A stretch of 64,000 nucleotides of DNA from Shewanella oncorhynchi (GTDB lineage Bacteria; Pseudomonadota; Gammaproteobacteria; Enterobacterales; Shewanellaceae): assembly GCF_012584455.1 (NCBI RefSeq), contig NZ_JABAEB010000006.1, forward strand, positions 1-64,000, in the 5' to 3' direction. The notes beneath the pieces are model-generated. The model searched no databases. It saw only the letters and a list, made by a program, of their open reading frames with translations, and was not told where the DNA came from. Positions 25,863-35,820 of the stretch are shown piece by piece; within the stretch, counting starts at the first letter, position 1; each line of letters begins with the position of its first letter. The position numbers and the translations under genes are program-made.

Positions 25863-27134
25863 ATGGCGTCATCAATTAATACCGGTAGCTACACGAGCAG
25901 CACTGGCGAAAATGGGTCGGGCAGTTATCGTTTTGCCTTGATCTCATTGACTTCACTGTTTTTTATGTGGGGTTTTATCACCTGCTTGAACGATATTCTG
26001 ATCCCGCATCTTAAAGCGGTGTTTTCACTGAATTATACTCAAGCCATGTTGATCCAGTTTTGTTTCTTCGGTGCTTATTTTCTAGTCTCAATCCCTGCGG
26101 GTAACTTAGTGAAAAAGCTGGGTTATCAAAAGGGAATTGTTTCTGGTCTCGTGATTGCAAGTATTGGTTGTGCGCTGTTTTATCCTGCGGCGGCCCTCGC
26201 TACTTACAACTTGTTCCTCGGTGCATTATTTGTTTTGGCATCAGGCATCACAATCCTGCAAGTGGCAGCCAATCCTTATGTCAATGCCTTAGGCAGTAGC
26301 GAAACTGCGTCGAGTCGTTTGAATTTAACGCAAGCGTTCAACGCCTTAGGCACAACGGTCGCGCCGTTTTTTGGTGCTATGTTAATTCTTTCTGTTGCCA
26401 GTTCAGTATCAGGCGATTTAGCCCAAGCGAGCGCTGAAGCAGAAGTGGTTAAACTGCCATACCTGTTACTTTCTGGCGCCTTGGCAATTTTAGCGTTGAT
26501 TTTTGCAAAGTTAGATTTACCTGTGATCCGTGAGCATGATGAAAGTGTTCAAGGTGAAGTTCAGACCCATCTAGGTAAAACCAGTGCCTTACAAAGCAAG
26601 CACTTAGTGCTCGGTGCTGTGGGTATTTTCGTGTATGTCGGCGCAGAAGTGTCTATCGGTAGCTTTTTAGTTAGCTTCTTAGGTGAAAGCCATATAGCGG
26701 GTATGCCAGAAGCCGAAGCCGCCCATTACATCGCCTATTATTGGGGCGGCGCTATGGTGGGACGTTTCATTGGCTCTGTGGTGATGCAAAAAGTACCAGC
26801 AGGCTCAGTGCTTGCATTTAATGCTTTTATGGCGGCGCTACTTGTGGTTGCAGCGATGACAACCAGTGGCAGCATTGCCATGTGGGCAATCCTTGGGGTG
26901 GGATTATTTAACTCGATTATGTTCCCAACGATCTTCAGCTTAGCGCTTCGTGATTTAGGTCCACACACTTCACAGGGCAGTGGCATTCTGTGTTTGGCGA
27001 TTGTGGGCGGCGCGATTTTGCCTTTATTCCAAGGCATGTTAGCGGATAATCTTGGCGTTCAGCTCGCCTTTATTCTGCCCGTGATTTGTTATGGTTTTAT
27101 CCTGTTCTACGGGGCTAAAGGCTCAAAAATGTAA
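25863..27134 (+). CDS. FHS-family sugar:H+ symporter (glucose/galactose or maltose type)
   Basis: A 423-aa major facilitator with 12 predicted membrane helices. Motifs fit the fucose-galactose-glucose (FHS) family: [19 protein letters not shown] in the first helix and [12 protein letters not shown] in the fifth, plus [16 protein letters not shown]. It should import glucose, maltose or another product of periplasmic hydrolysis across the inner membrane. Its place behind the alpha-glucosidase gene (141 bp gap) argues for a maltodextrin product; the family alone would suggest glucose/galactose. A strong terminator follows. Confidence 0.87.
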   Translation: MASSINTGSYTSSTGENGSGSYRFALISLTSLFFMWGFITCLNDILIPHLKAVFSLNYTQAMLIQFCFFGAYFLVSIPAGNLVKKLGYQKGIVSGLVIASIGCALFYPAAALATYNLFLGALFVLASGITILQVAANPYVNALGSSETASSRLNLTQAFNALGTTVAPFFGAMLILSVASSVSGDLAQASAEAEVVKLPYLLLSGALAILALIFAKLDLPVIREHDESVQGEVQTHLGKTSALQSKHLVLGAVGIFVYVGAEVSIGSFLVSFLGESHIAGMPEAEAAHYIAYYWGGAMVGRFIGSVVMQKVPAGSVLAFNAFMAALLVVAAMTTSGSIAMWAILGVGLFNSIMFPTIFSLALRDLGPHTSQGSGILCLAIVGGAILPLFQGMLADNLGVQLAFILPVICYGFILFYGAKGSKM

Positions 27135-27154
27135 TGGGTTAAACTGACTGTGGC

Positions 27155-27184
27155 AAAAAAGCGATCTTAGGATCGCTTTTTTTT
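27155..27184 (+). terminator. Rho-independent terminator after the sugar transporter
   Basis: AAAAAAGCGATC / GATCGCTTTTTT stem with a TTAG loop, 20 bp after the stop codon; ends in eight T residues. Confidence 0.92.
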
Positions 27185-27278
27185 ATGGCTTTAACCTTAA
27201 CTCGGCGCCAGCACGCTTGCGTATTAGGGCCTGACCTCCTATGATCCTCCGGTTTTATCATTCATGGTGACCTTTTAA

Positions 27279-28493
27279 ATGTTGAATTCTCCGCTTTCTG
27301 CCAGCTCGAACGAATTAGTGATCAGTATCTTAACTATGGTGCTGAGCCAAGGGAAACCCTTAGATCGGGCCTATTCTCAGCATTTTTCTGGGTTGCAATT
27401 GGTACCCGCCGAGCAGGCGCGTATCGCATTAACGACGGGTGATATCCTACGTCGTTTAAATTTATATTGTTATCTGGCGGAAATTAGTCCAGATGAGATG
27501 GAGCGTTTTGGCTCTAAATTGCTTAATGCCTGGCATTTATTCCACGGGCTTGAATTGCCTAAAATGCAATATTCGTTGCAAGTTGATGAGGCGCGTTTAG
27601 CTGAGCGTATCGAGCAAGCGAAAACTAAGCCTGTGTTGTGGGACGGTTGCCCTGAGTGGCTCGATGTTATGGGCCGTGAGCAACTAGGTGAGTCTTGGGA
27701 AAAAGAGCGCGCCGCGTTAAGTACTGCGCCGAAACGTTTTTTACGCGCTAACGGCCTTAAGGTGACTCGTGATGAACTGGCCGCTAAGCTTGCCGCTGAG
27801 TTTGTGAGCACGCTCTGTGTTGATGGGGTTGATTCCGCCCTTGAAGTGACCTCCGATTCTGCCTTGTTCCGTACACAAAGCTTTAAAGATGGCTTATTCG
27901 AGCAGCAAGATGCGGGCTCTCAGCGCGTAGCTGCGGCGCTTGATGCCAAGCCAGGCATGAAAGTGATTGATGCTTGCGCAGGCGCGGGCGGTAAAACCTT
28001 ACACATAGCTGCGCAAATGCAGGGCAAAGGACGCTTGTTGGCCATGGATGTGGAGCAATGGAAACTCGACAAACTTAAGGAACGAGCGCGTCGTAATGGG
28101 GCACACAATGTCGAAACCCGTGTTATCGCCAGCAGTAAAACCATTAAACGCTTAAAGCTCAGTGCCGATAGGGTATTGCTTGATGTGCCTTGCTCTGGTT
28201 TGGGTGTATTAAAGCGTAATCCCGATGCAAAATGGCGTGATACTGTAGAGCGTTTACCCGTGTTAATGGAACTGCAAAAACACATTTTGAGCAGTTATAG
28301 CCGCATGGTCAAAGTCGGTGGCATAGTTGTCTATGCGACTTGTTCTATCTTCCCTTGCGAGAACCGCGGTCAAGTGGATGCGTTTTTAGCCGAGAACCCC
28401 AACTTTCGCCTGATTGAGGATGAAAGTATCAGCCCAGCCGATAGCGGCTTTGATGGCTTTTACCTTGCCAAACTTGAACGTATTCAAGAATAA
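27279..28493 (+). CDS. RsmB/NOP-type RNA m5C methyltransferase
   Basis: A 404-aa SAM-dependent cytosine-5 RNA methyltransferase. A helical N-terminal part (about 1-140) of reduced NusB-like character is followed by the catalytic domain: motif I DACAGAGGKT (about 228-237), motif IV DVPCSGLGVLKRNPD (contains one catalytic Cys) and motif VI YATCSIFPCEN (nucleophile Cys). It is shorter than RsmB and not linked to fmt, so it is probably a paralogue rather than RsmB itself. The target could be rRNA or tRNA. The ribosome-binding site is weak. No operon partner is seen. Confidence 0.88.
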   Translation: MLNSPLSASSNELVISILTMVLSQGKPLDRAYSQHFSGLQLVPAEQARIALTTGDILRRLNLYCYLAEISPDEMERFGSKLLNAWHLFHGLELPKMQYSLQVDEARLAERIEQAKTKPVLWDGCPEWLDVMGREQLGESWEKERAALSTAPKRFLRANGLKVTRDELAAKLAAEFVSTLCVDGVDSALEVTSDSALFRTQSFKDGLFEQQDAGSQRVAAALDAKPGMKVIDACAGAGGKTLHIAAQMQGKGRLLAMDVEQWKLDKLKERARRNGAHNVETRVIASSKTIKRLKLSADRVLLDVPCSGLGVLKRNPDAKWRDTVERLPVLMELQKHILSSYSRMVKVGGIVVYATCSIFPCENRGQVDAFLAENPNFRLIEDESISPADSGFDGFYLAKLERIQE

Positions 28494-28641
28494 AGCATTG
28501 CTTTTTAGACTAAAGTAAACCTTTTACCGCGCAGGTAAAGGGTTTACTTAATTAACATTAGTGCCTAGAATTTCTTATAAGTTATAAATATTTAACATTG
28601 TTAATCAGTATTTATATTGCAACTTTGCTCTTAAGGAAATT

Positions 28642-30906
28642 ATGGCGTACGGCGTTAACCTTCCAGATCTGCTCGATCATGCAGACGTTAAACTCGCCCA
28701 CAATGTCAGCATAGCTTGTTATAGCAGTATTCTTTCTATGCTGCTCAATGGCGCACCGCTACATGAAATCTTGCACGCCTTAGTCTTAAAAATCGAAGCT
28801 CAAAAAGTAGGAACCAGAGGGTCTGTGTTACTGCTCAGTGCTGACGGTAAACGTCTGTTATTAGGTGCAGCCCCCAATTTACCCGACAGTTACAATCAAG
28901 CCATTAATGGTGTTGAAATTGGCCCCAATGTGGGTTCTTGTGGCACGGCTGCCTATTATGCGCAGCGTGTTATCGTTGAAGATATCGCTCAACATCCTTA
29001 CTGGGTTAATTATAAAGAACTACCATTACGTGCAGGTCTTAAATCTTGCTGGTCAGAACCTATCAAAGATACTCATGGTAAAGTGCTAGGCACATTTGCC
29101 ATGTATTATGATACGATAAAGTCCCCAACAGAGCAGGATTTAGAACTCATTTCAGAGGCGGCAAGACTGGCGAGTTTAGCCATTGAACGCAGTCGTGCAA
29201 TGGAGTTTCAGCATTTAGCTGTGAAAATTTTTGACCGGTTACCCCTTGCTCTGGTTATTTCCAATTCTGACGATACAGTTCTCTATGCTAATCCCGCTTT
29301 CAGACATATAGTTATCCCTCAAGATACTGATATTGCTAGCTTTCATCCTAAGATTTTTTTAGCATCATCCCAATCTAATGAATTAGTGGGGTTATTTGAG
29401 CATTTAGCTCAGGACAGAATGTGGCAGGGTGAGTTGGTGGGTCTTAGGGGAAATGGTGAGGAGTTTTATCTTGACCTTATCGTCACGACCTTCCGAGAGT
29501 CCAATGGTCAGCAACCCTGTTTTGCATGGCTATTTTCAGATATTAGTGAACGTAAGAAAGCGGCGCAGCTGATTAAGTATCAGGCCAATAATGACTCTCT
29601 TACCGGACTTGCTAACCGCAATGCGTTATTCAAGCAGATCCAAGCGTTAATTACTTCCGACAGTTTGACTCCCGGCTTTAGTTTTATGTTGATGGATTTA
29701 GATAACTTTAAGCAAGTCAACGACACCCATGGCCATGACAAAGGTGATGCACTGTTAGTGCAAGTGGTTAAACAGATCAGCGAGTGTGTCGATGACACTA
29801 TGGTGTTTGCACGCTTAGGAGGGGATGAGTTTGCCTTGCTATTACCTGGGGTTGTTAACCAGAAAGAATTGGCACAAATTGCAGATACAATTAACAAAAA
29901 TGTGGCAAAACATTATGTGCTAGCCGATGGAAAAGGCGTTTATAGCTCGGTAAGTATAGGGATTGCACGTTTTCCTGAAGATGCCCTCGATCTTGAACAG
30001 TTGTTAAATTGTGCCGATCAGGCCATGTATATTTCTAAGGCAAATGGTCGCAATCGATATCATTTTTTTACTGAACAAATGCAGCTAAATGCCGAGCGTG
30101 TTGCTAGCCTTCATAATCAGCTTAAGCAGGCATTAGATCAGCATACCTTCGAGCTTTATTACCAACCTATAGTCAATGCGACCACAGGTCTTATTGTCCG
30201 TGCTGAAGTGCTGCTGCGCTGGCAGCATGAGGGAACGTTTATTCCACCCGATGAATTTATTCCTATCGCTGAAAACAGTGGTTTAATCGTTGATATTGGT
30301 CGAGATGTTCGCCTTGGTGCTATGCAGACTATTTTAGAGATGCAGGAACGAAATTGGCCCATTAATTTATCGGTGAATGTCTCGACTTTTGAGTTTTGGT
30401 CCCATGAACTACAAGATGCCTTTGTGGAATCCTTTGCTGCAATTACCGAGCAACTTGAGGTGACAGATTTCCCTTATGACAGATTAACCCTTGAGATCAC
30501 TGAATCTTTATTGATGAAGCAGCATACGTATCTTATTGATGTACTTAATGGTTTGCGAGTTAAAGGGATTAAAATCTCCTTAGATGATTTTGGGACGGGT
30601 TACTCATCTCTATCTTATTTAGCTAATTTTCCTATCGATCAAATTAAAATCGATAAGAGCTTTATCGACAGATTAGATGAAGGCAAACGTCACGAAGCGT
30701 TGGTGGAGGCCATAGTGCGTTTAAGCCATGCGTTAGATTTAACTGTGACGGCAGAAGGGGTAGAAACTGAGTCCCAGCTTAAATTTGTAATGGCGAATCA
30801 TATTCAAGAAATTCAAGGATATTTATTTTATAAGCCTATGCCCAAAGCTGCATTCTTTGCCCTGTTGGCAAAGCAAGCTGAGCTGCATAAGGGTTTTGAC
30901 GTTTGA
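28642..30906 (+). CDS. GAF-PAS-GGDEF-EAL cyclic-di-GMP signalling protein
   Basis: A 754-aa cytoplasmic sensor without membrane segments. Order: GAF domain (about 25-190, NVGSCGTAAYYAQRVIVED), PAS domain (about 197-310), GGDEF domain (about 315-475, active-type RLGGDEFALLLPG) and EAL domain (about 490-745). The EAL signature reads EVL with the catalytic Glu kept, and the metal-binding motifs NVS, EITES, DDFGTGYSSLSYL and KIDKSF are present, so both cyclase and phosphodiesterase activities are possible. The GAF domain resembles those that bind small ligands. AAGGA precedes the ATG. A 13-bp repeat begins at the stop codon. Confidence 0.9.
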   Translation: MAYGVNLPDLLDHADVKLAHNVSIACYSSILSMLLNGAPLHEILHALVLKIEAQKVGTRGSVLLLSADGKRLLLGAAPNLPDSYNQAINGVEIGPNVGSCGTAAYYAQRVIVEDIAQHPYWVNYKELPLRAGLKSCWSEPIKDTHGKVLGTFAMYYDTIKSPTEQDLELISEAARLASLAIERSRAMEFQHLAVKIFDRLPLALVISNSDDTVLYANPAFRHIVIPQDTDIASFHPKIFLASSQSNELVGLFEHLAQDRMWQGELVGLRGNGEEFYLDLIVTTFRESNGQQPCFAWLFSDISERKKAAQLIKYQANNDSLTGLANRNALFKQIQALITSDSLTPGFSFMLMDLDNFKQVNDTHGHDKGDALLVQVVKQISECVDDTMVFARLGGDEFALLLPGVVNQKELAQIADTINKNVAKHYVLADGKGVYSSVSIGIARFPEDALDLEQLLNCADQAMYISKANGRNRYHFFTEQMQLNAERVASLHNQLKQALDQHTFELYYQPIVNATTGLIVRAEVLLRWQHEGTFIPPDEFIPIAENSGLIVDIGRDVRLGAMQTILEMQERNWPINLSVNVSTFEFWSHELQDAFVESFAAITEQLEVTDFPYDRLTLEITESLLMKQHTYLIDVLNGLRVKGIKISLDDFGTGYSSLSYLANFPIDQIKIDKSFIDRLDEGKRHEALVEAIVRLSHALDLTVTAEGVETESQLKFVMANHIQEIQGYLFYKPMPKAAFFALLAKQAELHKGFDV

Positions 30907-30952
30907 CCTTGATGTTTGACCTTGATGTTTGACCTAGATGTTTGACCTAGAT
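30901..30952. repeat. 13-bp tandem repeat, four copies, overlapping a stop codon
   Basis: Four units of GTTTGACCTTGAT or GTTTGACCTAGAT run head to tail. The first contains the TGA stop (30904-30906) of the GGDEF-EAL gene. Units 1 and 2 are identical, as are 3 and 4, which points to recent duplication by slippage. Confidence 0.85.
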
Positions 30953-31052
30953 GTGAGGGCGGCTTAATCAGTGACAGTCTGATTTTGATATTGGGTTTAG
31001 ATGTAAGGTAATAATTCAAGTTTTAGATATAAAACATTGAAAAAGTAATAAA

Positions 31053-31080
31053 TAAAAAGAGCGCCGAGGCGCTCTTTTTA
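31053..31080. terminator. Bidirectional terminator between the GGDEF-EAL gene and ddl
   Basis: A 12-bp perfect stem (TAAAAAGAGCGC / GCGCTCTTTTTA) with a CGAG loop lies between the convergent genes. Confidence 0.9.
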
Positions 31081-31140
31081 TTACTGAAAACAGGTGCTGC
31101 ACTGAGTCTCTGCGTTCACATTGAGTCAGATGGGTGAGCG

Positions 31141-32154
31141 CTAAGATTTAGCTGTTATCTGGCTGTTAATCACTAGACTCAAGTATTCAGTAAAGTCATG
31201 ACCGTGATTCTGCAGCATTTTGGGGAACATAGAAATCGGCGTGGAACCTGGGAAGGTATTGATTTCATTTAGTAAAATCTCATTGTCCGCGGTTAAGAAA
31301 AAGTCGATGCGCGACAGGTGACGCAATTTCATACCTTTAAATGCCTTGATTGCATAGGCGCGGATTTGTTCACTGATCTCAGCCGACACATGCTGTGCCA
31401 CCACATCGGTGCGTGCTTTACTGTTTTTGGCGTATTTCTCATCGAAGGTGTAGAAGGTGTTGGTATCACAGATGATTTCACCTGGTACTGTCGCCACCAC
31501 TTCACCGTTGTACTCGTATACTGCGACTTCTAACTCACGAGCTTTAATGGTTTTTTCAACGATAACATAGGGCGCATAGCCGAAAGCATCTTTAAGCACG
31601 CCAGCGACTTTATCGCTGTCATCGACTTTATAACAACCAACAGAGGAACCTTGTGAGGCCGCTTTGACGAAGATGGATCCCCATAGTGCTAATGCGGCTT
31701 GGGTTTGCTCTATTGCTGCATCATCGAATTGGTTTAGAAAAATATACGGGGTATTCGGAATACCTAAGGCCGAGAACCACATTTTAGCGGTGATCTTATT
31801 AAAGCAGTTACTGCTAGCCTCGGATTCACAGCCAAAATAGGGCAGTTGGATTAGGTTAAAATAGGATTGAATGTCACCTGTTTCGCCGGGATAGCCATGA
31901 ATGCAGGGAATGACGTAATCGACCGGCCATGGGGCTTTGCTCTCATCTCGGAAGCGAATTTCACGGCTATTGGTCAGTTCACAATCATCACCCGCAGCGG
32001 TGCGGTATTGACCAAATTTATCCAGTTCGACTCGCAATACACAAAACTGCTCGGATTTTGCCAGTGAGGTTTCAAAATAATTGGCCGACATGAGTGAAAT
32101 ATCGTGTTCGGCACTTCCGCCGCCGCACAGCAAAAGCAGGTTGATCTTAGACAT
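31141..32154 (-). CDS. ddl: D-alanine--D-alanine ligase
   Basis: ATP-grasp ligase that makes the D-Ala-D-Ala dipeptide of peptidoglycan. The 337-aa product shows the N-terminal [11 protein letters not shown] signature, the ATP-binding segment [29 protein letters not shown] and the metal-binding end [17 protein letters not shown]. Start set at 32154, where [12 protein letters not shown] begins and GAGGA lies 10 nt ahead; the longer frame has no site. It stands alone rather than in a cell-division cluster, so it is probably a DdlA-like second ligase. The choice of paralogue is inferred. Confidence 0.92.
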   Translation of the reverse strand: MSKINLLLLCGGGSAEHDISLMSANYFETSLAKSEQFCVLRVELDKFGQYRTAAGDDCELTNSREIRFRDESKAPWPVDYVIPCIHGYPGETGDIQSYFNLIQLPYFGCESEASSNCFNKITAKMWFSALGIPNTPYIFLNQFDDAAIEQTQAALALWGSIFVKAASQGSSVGCYKVDDSDKVAGVLKDAFGYAPYVIVEKTIKARELEVAVYEYNGEVVATVPGEIICDTNTFYTFDEKYAKNSKARTDVVAQHVSAEISEQIRAYAIKAFKGMKLRHLSRIDFFLTADNEILLNEINTFPGSTPISMFPKMLQNHGHDFTEYLSLVINSQITAKS

Positions 32155-32476
32155 TGTGAGTGATTCCTCAAAGTGAGCAAAATCGGATGACATCGGCCTG
32201 TGGCAATACGAATATCATCCTATAGTACAGCCGCTGTCATCTTAGTTTTCTTGCCCCTATGAGTGCAAGGTTTTGCTGACTGATGGCTATTAAGTGGTGA
32301 ATTTTAACGCATTACATCGCATTGCAAATATGGGGTTGTGCCTTTGTCGGGTTTATTTTGATTTTTGTGGCGTGAGATGGCAATGTCGTTGGACTATTGC
32401 TTCGTCACCGTCATCTAAACTGTGCAACCCAGTACGAGTGACACTTACCTTTAGGCAGATTACAGCATGGTATCTC
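32155..32476. other. Divergent intergenic region ddl / acetyltransferase
   Basis: These 322 bases must hold the promoters of two divergent genes. I see no clear operator, hairpin or additional gene. Confidence 0.4.
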
Positions 32477-32947
32477 ATGGTGAATAAAAACATTCGGTTA
32501 GCCCGCTTACAGGATACAGATAGTGTGCAGGTATTACTTGAGCAACTCGGTTATTCTTTGCCCCATGCCGCTTTAGCCCAGACGTTAAGCCAATATCAGC
32601 ATGATTCTCTGCGCCGCAGTGATGAATTACTGGTGTATGAGCAACATAATGTGCAGGGTGACCTGCAAGTTGTCGCTGTGATGGCCTTAATGTTCTTTGA
32701 TTATTTCCCCGCCTTGAGTCGTATCTGTCGTATAACCGCAATTGTGGTGGATGCCGACATGCGGGGTCAGGGCGTTGGCTCTCAGTTGATTGCCTTTGCG
32801 AAAGAGAGGGGAAAGCAAGAGAATTGCCAGTTACTAGAACTCACTACATCGATGCAGCGCATTGCCACACAGCAATACTATGAAAGTATAGGGTTTACCA
32901 AAACATCCTTTCGCTACAGCTTAGTTTTGAGCGAACCAAACGGCTAA
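32477..32947 (+). CDS. GNAT-family N-acetyltransferase
   Basis: A 156-aa acetyl-CoA-dependent acetyltransferase. The fold is visible as beta-strand ITAIVVDADMRGQGVGSQLI with the acetyl-CoA-binding motif RGQGVG (motif A), then a helix, LLELTTS and YESIGFTKTSF (motif B). The substrate is unknown. The start at 32477 (MVNKNIRLARL) matches the usual beginning of the family (IRLAR); the longer frame to 32294 encodes a cysteine-rich stretch unlike any GNAT. The ribosome-binding site is weak. It is divergent from ddl. Confidence 0.85.
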   Translation: MVNKNIRLARLQDTDSVQVLLEQLGYSLPHAALAQTLSQYQHDSLRRSDELLVYEQHNVQGDLQVVAVMALMFFDYFPALSRICRITAIVVDADMRGQGVGSQLIAFAKERGKQENCQLLELTTSMQRIATQQYYESIGFTKTSFRYSLVLSEPNG

Positions 32948-33115
32948 CTCTTGGCTCGAGCGAGCATAATCAGATCCGTTGTCCTTGTGCATTCGGGTAC
33001 TGGAAAAACGTTGCGGGTGACATTGATAATTTCAAATTGATTGATTTTAGCAACTGATATTGCTTGGCCCACCACCGATATTTAGTCATCCGAATTTGTA
33101 CATTAATACAAAAGA

Positions 33116-33511
33116 TCAGAGTAAGTAGTTCAGATCAAAACAGATGTTTAGCCCTAAGTTATAGGCATGATTTTTATGTAAATTCACCATTAACTCGACA
33201 TCCATCAGTTGCGCTAAGGTCACTGGTCTCGCTTCCCAGCGCGGTGCGTGGCCAGCATCATTACACTGTGCTAGGTATAAACGTCGCGTACTTTGATGTA
33301 TGCCAAAATACGTCATATTACAACGCTGGCTAATCGTTAAATAGGGCTCAAAGTCGAGTGCATATACCTGCATGTCTTTAAATTCTGACCACTGGATATA
33401 GCGGGTTTTTTCATAATAACGCTTAGGTAAAGCGGCATCTGGTGCTATGGCGTCAAACAAGGCAATAACGGCTTGTAGATCCTTAAGTGTAATAATGTCC
33501 TTTTTAATCAA
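33116..33511 (-). CDS. Unrecognised 131-aa protein
   Basis: I do not recognise a family. The frame starts with TTG at 33511, with AAGGA 8 nt ahead. The protein is soluble, mixed alpha/beta by appearance, with several aromatic residues (YYEKTRYIQWSEF, PRWEARPV), two cysteines near the middle and one near the end, and no signal or membrane segment. It reads as a real folded protein rather than a shadow frame. It lies 95 bp upstream of recD on the same strand but has its own gap, so a functional tie to RecBCD is unproven. Confidence 0.6.
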   Translation of the reverse strand: MIKKDIITLKDLQAVIALFDAIAPDAALPKRYYEKTRYIQWSEFKDMQVYALDFEPYLTISQRCNMTYFGIHQSTRRLYLAQCNDAGHAPRWEARPVTLAQLMDVELMVNLHKNHAYNLGLNICFDLNYLL

Positions 33512-33606
33512 TGTTTAAATCCTTAGTTTCATGGTTAGAATAAATCTAAAAGCCATATCTTAAAATGTAGTTCCTAAAGTGTTCCCCATTGACCACAAAG
33601 CTTCAT

Positions 33607-35820
33607 TTACCCCCAAAGGCGGTCGGCAAGACCCGATGCGCGTTGGGTTGCTTGGCTACTGGCCCGCTCGAATACGTGCTGGGTGCCTAAGCAGGTAAAG
33701 TGGACTTTAGCGCGGGTGATGGCGGTGTAGACCAACTCTTTGGTCAGCAGTTGCCATTGGGCTAGGCTGGGGCTCGGCGGCAATACTAAGGCCACACGGC
33801 TAAATTCGCTGCCTTGGCTTTTGTGTACTGTCATGGCATAACAGGTTTCATGGCTGGGCAAACGGGCTGGCAAGACTTTTAATAGGCTGCCATCGGCCTT
33901 GATGAAGTGCGCCATTAAATGTTCGGGTTTATCTTCATCCTGCAAAATCAATCCGATATCACCGTTAAAAAGGCCTAAGTTATAGTCATTGCTTTGGATG
34001 ATAATGGGCCGACCCAGATAAAACTCCTGTAGCGGTTTAATCAGCTTGGCATTGGCCAGTGCTTGAGTCACATACTGATTAATGCCTTCAACCCCATAAT
34101 CGCCCGAGCGCATAGCACATAGAATACGGTACTGGTTAAAGCGTTCAATGATGTCAGCTGTGCTTGGACGCTTGCTTAAATCACTATTACTCGTATCATT
34201 GTTACTTGCATGGCTATTCAAGGCACCGAGATAAGTGCCATATTGCTGGCAGGCTTGCTCCAGCAGTGAATTGAGTCCCATATTATTAGCAGGCTCACTC
34301 ACTTTGGCTTGGGTTTGGCTTACGATCATACTGTGTTCTAACCAGCTCAATTCTGCAGGTCCCTGTTGCCATACCTGCAAAATACCTTGAAGATCTGCGC
34401 GATTGACTGCACTGGCGAGCAGTCCAATCCCTGCATCGCCTTTAAATCTGTGGCTGTGCATTAGCATACATAAGCTATCGCCAAGCTTAGGGGCGTCGCT
34501 GATATAGGGCGTTAACTCAAAACCTGTTAAAGCACTCAGACGCTCGGCTTGTTCCTTGGAATAGCGCATTTGCCACAGAGCAGGGCTGTTTGACGCTATG
34601 TTGTTCTGAGCAAGGTTATTGGGATCTACTGGTATTTTAAGGCCCGCACAAATATCGGCGAGCACAGCGCCAGCCTCAACCGAGGCGAGTTGGTCTTGAT
34701 CGCCGAGTAAAATCAAACTGGCGTGCTCAGGCAATGCGCTCAGCAGCTTGTACATCATGGGCAAATCGACCATAGAGGCTTCGTCGACAATCAATAAGTC
34801 GAGCCTAAGCGGATTACTTTGATGGTGGCGAAAGTGCGGCGAATTGGGGATCACCCCAAGCAGTCTGTGTAAGGTTGAAGCTTCCTCTGGAATGCGGCCC
34901 AGAGCCGTTAAAAAGTCTTGGCTATTTCTATTGCGAACTTCATCAATAACATTAGCATGGGCGCTGAGTTCCTTCGCCAGACGCGCTTTTGAGGCTTTGA
35001 TTGATTCGCTTAAGCGAGCCGCCGCTTTTCCCGTTGGCGCGACTAAACGGATTTCCTGCTGTGATTCCATTTGTAGCAATAACAAAAGTTTAGTTACAGT
35101 GGTGGTTTTACCCGTACCTGGGCCGCCAGTGATCACTGACAGTTTTTTACCCAGCGCTGTGGCCGTTGCGACCTTTTGCCAATCAATGGGTGCTGTGTCT
35201 TCACTGTTAGTGAGTACATTGGTAGTGAGTGAATGGGGATCGCTCACATTGGCAGGGAACAGTTGATCTAGCAGTGACCTCAACTTAGCGATTTGCGGTT
35301 GCTTTTGGTGGCTTGTTTCTTCAGATAATTGCCTAGATACACTTCCGGACAAGCGGATTAATGAGGCGGCCACTGAGGTTTCAAATTGATGATAACGTTG
35401 TAAATAGAGTCTGCCATTATCAAAAATAAGTGGTTTATTGCTGCCCGCTTGGCCGACGGCATCAAAGGTTTGCAAGGTCTCAGTGAGCGCTTCGAGACTT
35501 AAACTGATTTTACAATGGCTATTTTGCTCGGCCATGGGATTAAGCGGCACGATATGAGCGAGTACTAGGCAGCTGTGCTGTGAAGATAATTGCTGGCTTA
35601 ATAGCGCACACAGCAAAATAAACAAGGGCTGTTGGCTGTCGCTTGGATGCAAGTGACTCATTTCGAGTGCGAAATGCCGATCGAGCGGTGTGAGCAGTCG
35701 TTCTTGCTCCCACTGTTTTAACAGCTCTGGCAGCGGCGCTGTAAGCTGAATTGCGCCATGGTCTATCCATTTCGCCGCTGTGAGTGAATGTGCATTTAGC
35801 CCTTGGGTTGAGCGCATCAT
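33607..35820 (-). CDS. recD: Exodeoxyribonuclease V alpha subunit RecD
   Basis: The 5'-3' helicase subunit of the RecBCD recombination and DNA-end-processing complex. In 737 aa it shows Walker A GGPGTGKTTTV (about 233-243), Walker B LLIVDEASMVD, a QDQLASVEAGAVL segment and the C-terminal helicase motifs AMTVHKSQGSEF and VYTAITRAK. It is about 130 aa longer than E. coli RecD (608 aa), with extra polar stretches near residues 500-560 and in the N-terminal third. ATGA overlap with recB shows translational coupling. Last gene of the recC-recB-recD unit. Confidence 0.95.
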   Translation of the reverse strand: MMRSTQGLNAHSLTAAKWIDHGAIQLTAPLPELLKQWEQERLLTPLDRHFALEMSHLHPSDSQQPLFILLCALLSQQLSSQHSCLVLAHIVPLNPMAEQNSHCKISLSLEALTETLQTFDAVGQAGSNKPLIFDNGRLYLQRYHQFETSVAASLIRLSGSVSRQLSEETSHQKQPQIAKLRSLLDQLFPANVSDPHSLTTNVLTNSEDTAPIDWQKVATATALGKKLSVITGGPGTGKTTTVTKLLLLLQMESQQEIRLVAPTGKAAARLSESIKASKARLAKELSAHANVIDEVRNRNSQDFLTALGRIPEEASTLHRLLGVIPNSPHFRHHQSNPLRLDLLIVDEASMVDLPMMYKLLSALPEHASLILLGDQDQLASVEAGAVLADICAGLKIPVDPNNLAQNNIASNSPALWQMRYSKEQAERLSALTGFELTPYISDAPKLGDSLCMLMHSHRFKGDAGIGLLASAVNRADLQGILQVWQQGPAELSWLEHSMIVSQTQAKVSEPANNMGLNSLLEQACQQYGTYLGALNSHASNNDTSNSDLSKRPSTADIIERFNQYRILCAMRSGDYGVEGINQYVTQALANAKLIKPLQEFYLGRPIIIQSNDYNLGLFNGDIGLILQDEDKPEHLMAHFIKADGSLLKVLPARLPSHETCYAMTVHKSQGSEFSRVALVLPPSPSLAQWQLLTKELVYTAITRAKVHFTCLGTQHVFERASSQATQRASGLADRLWG

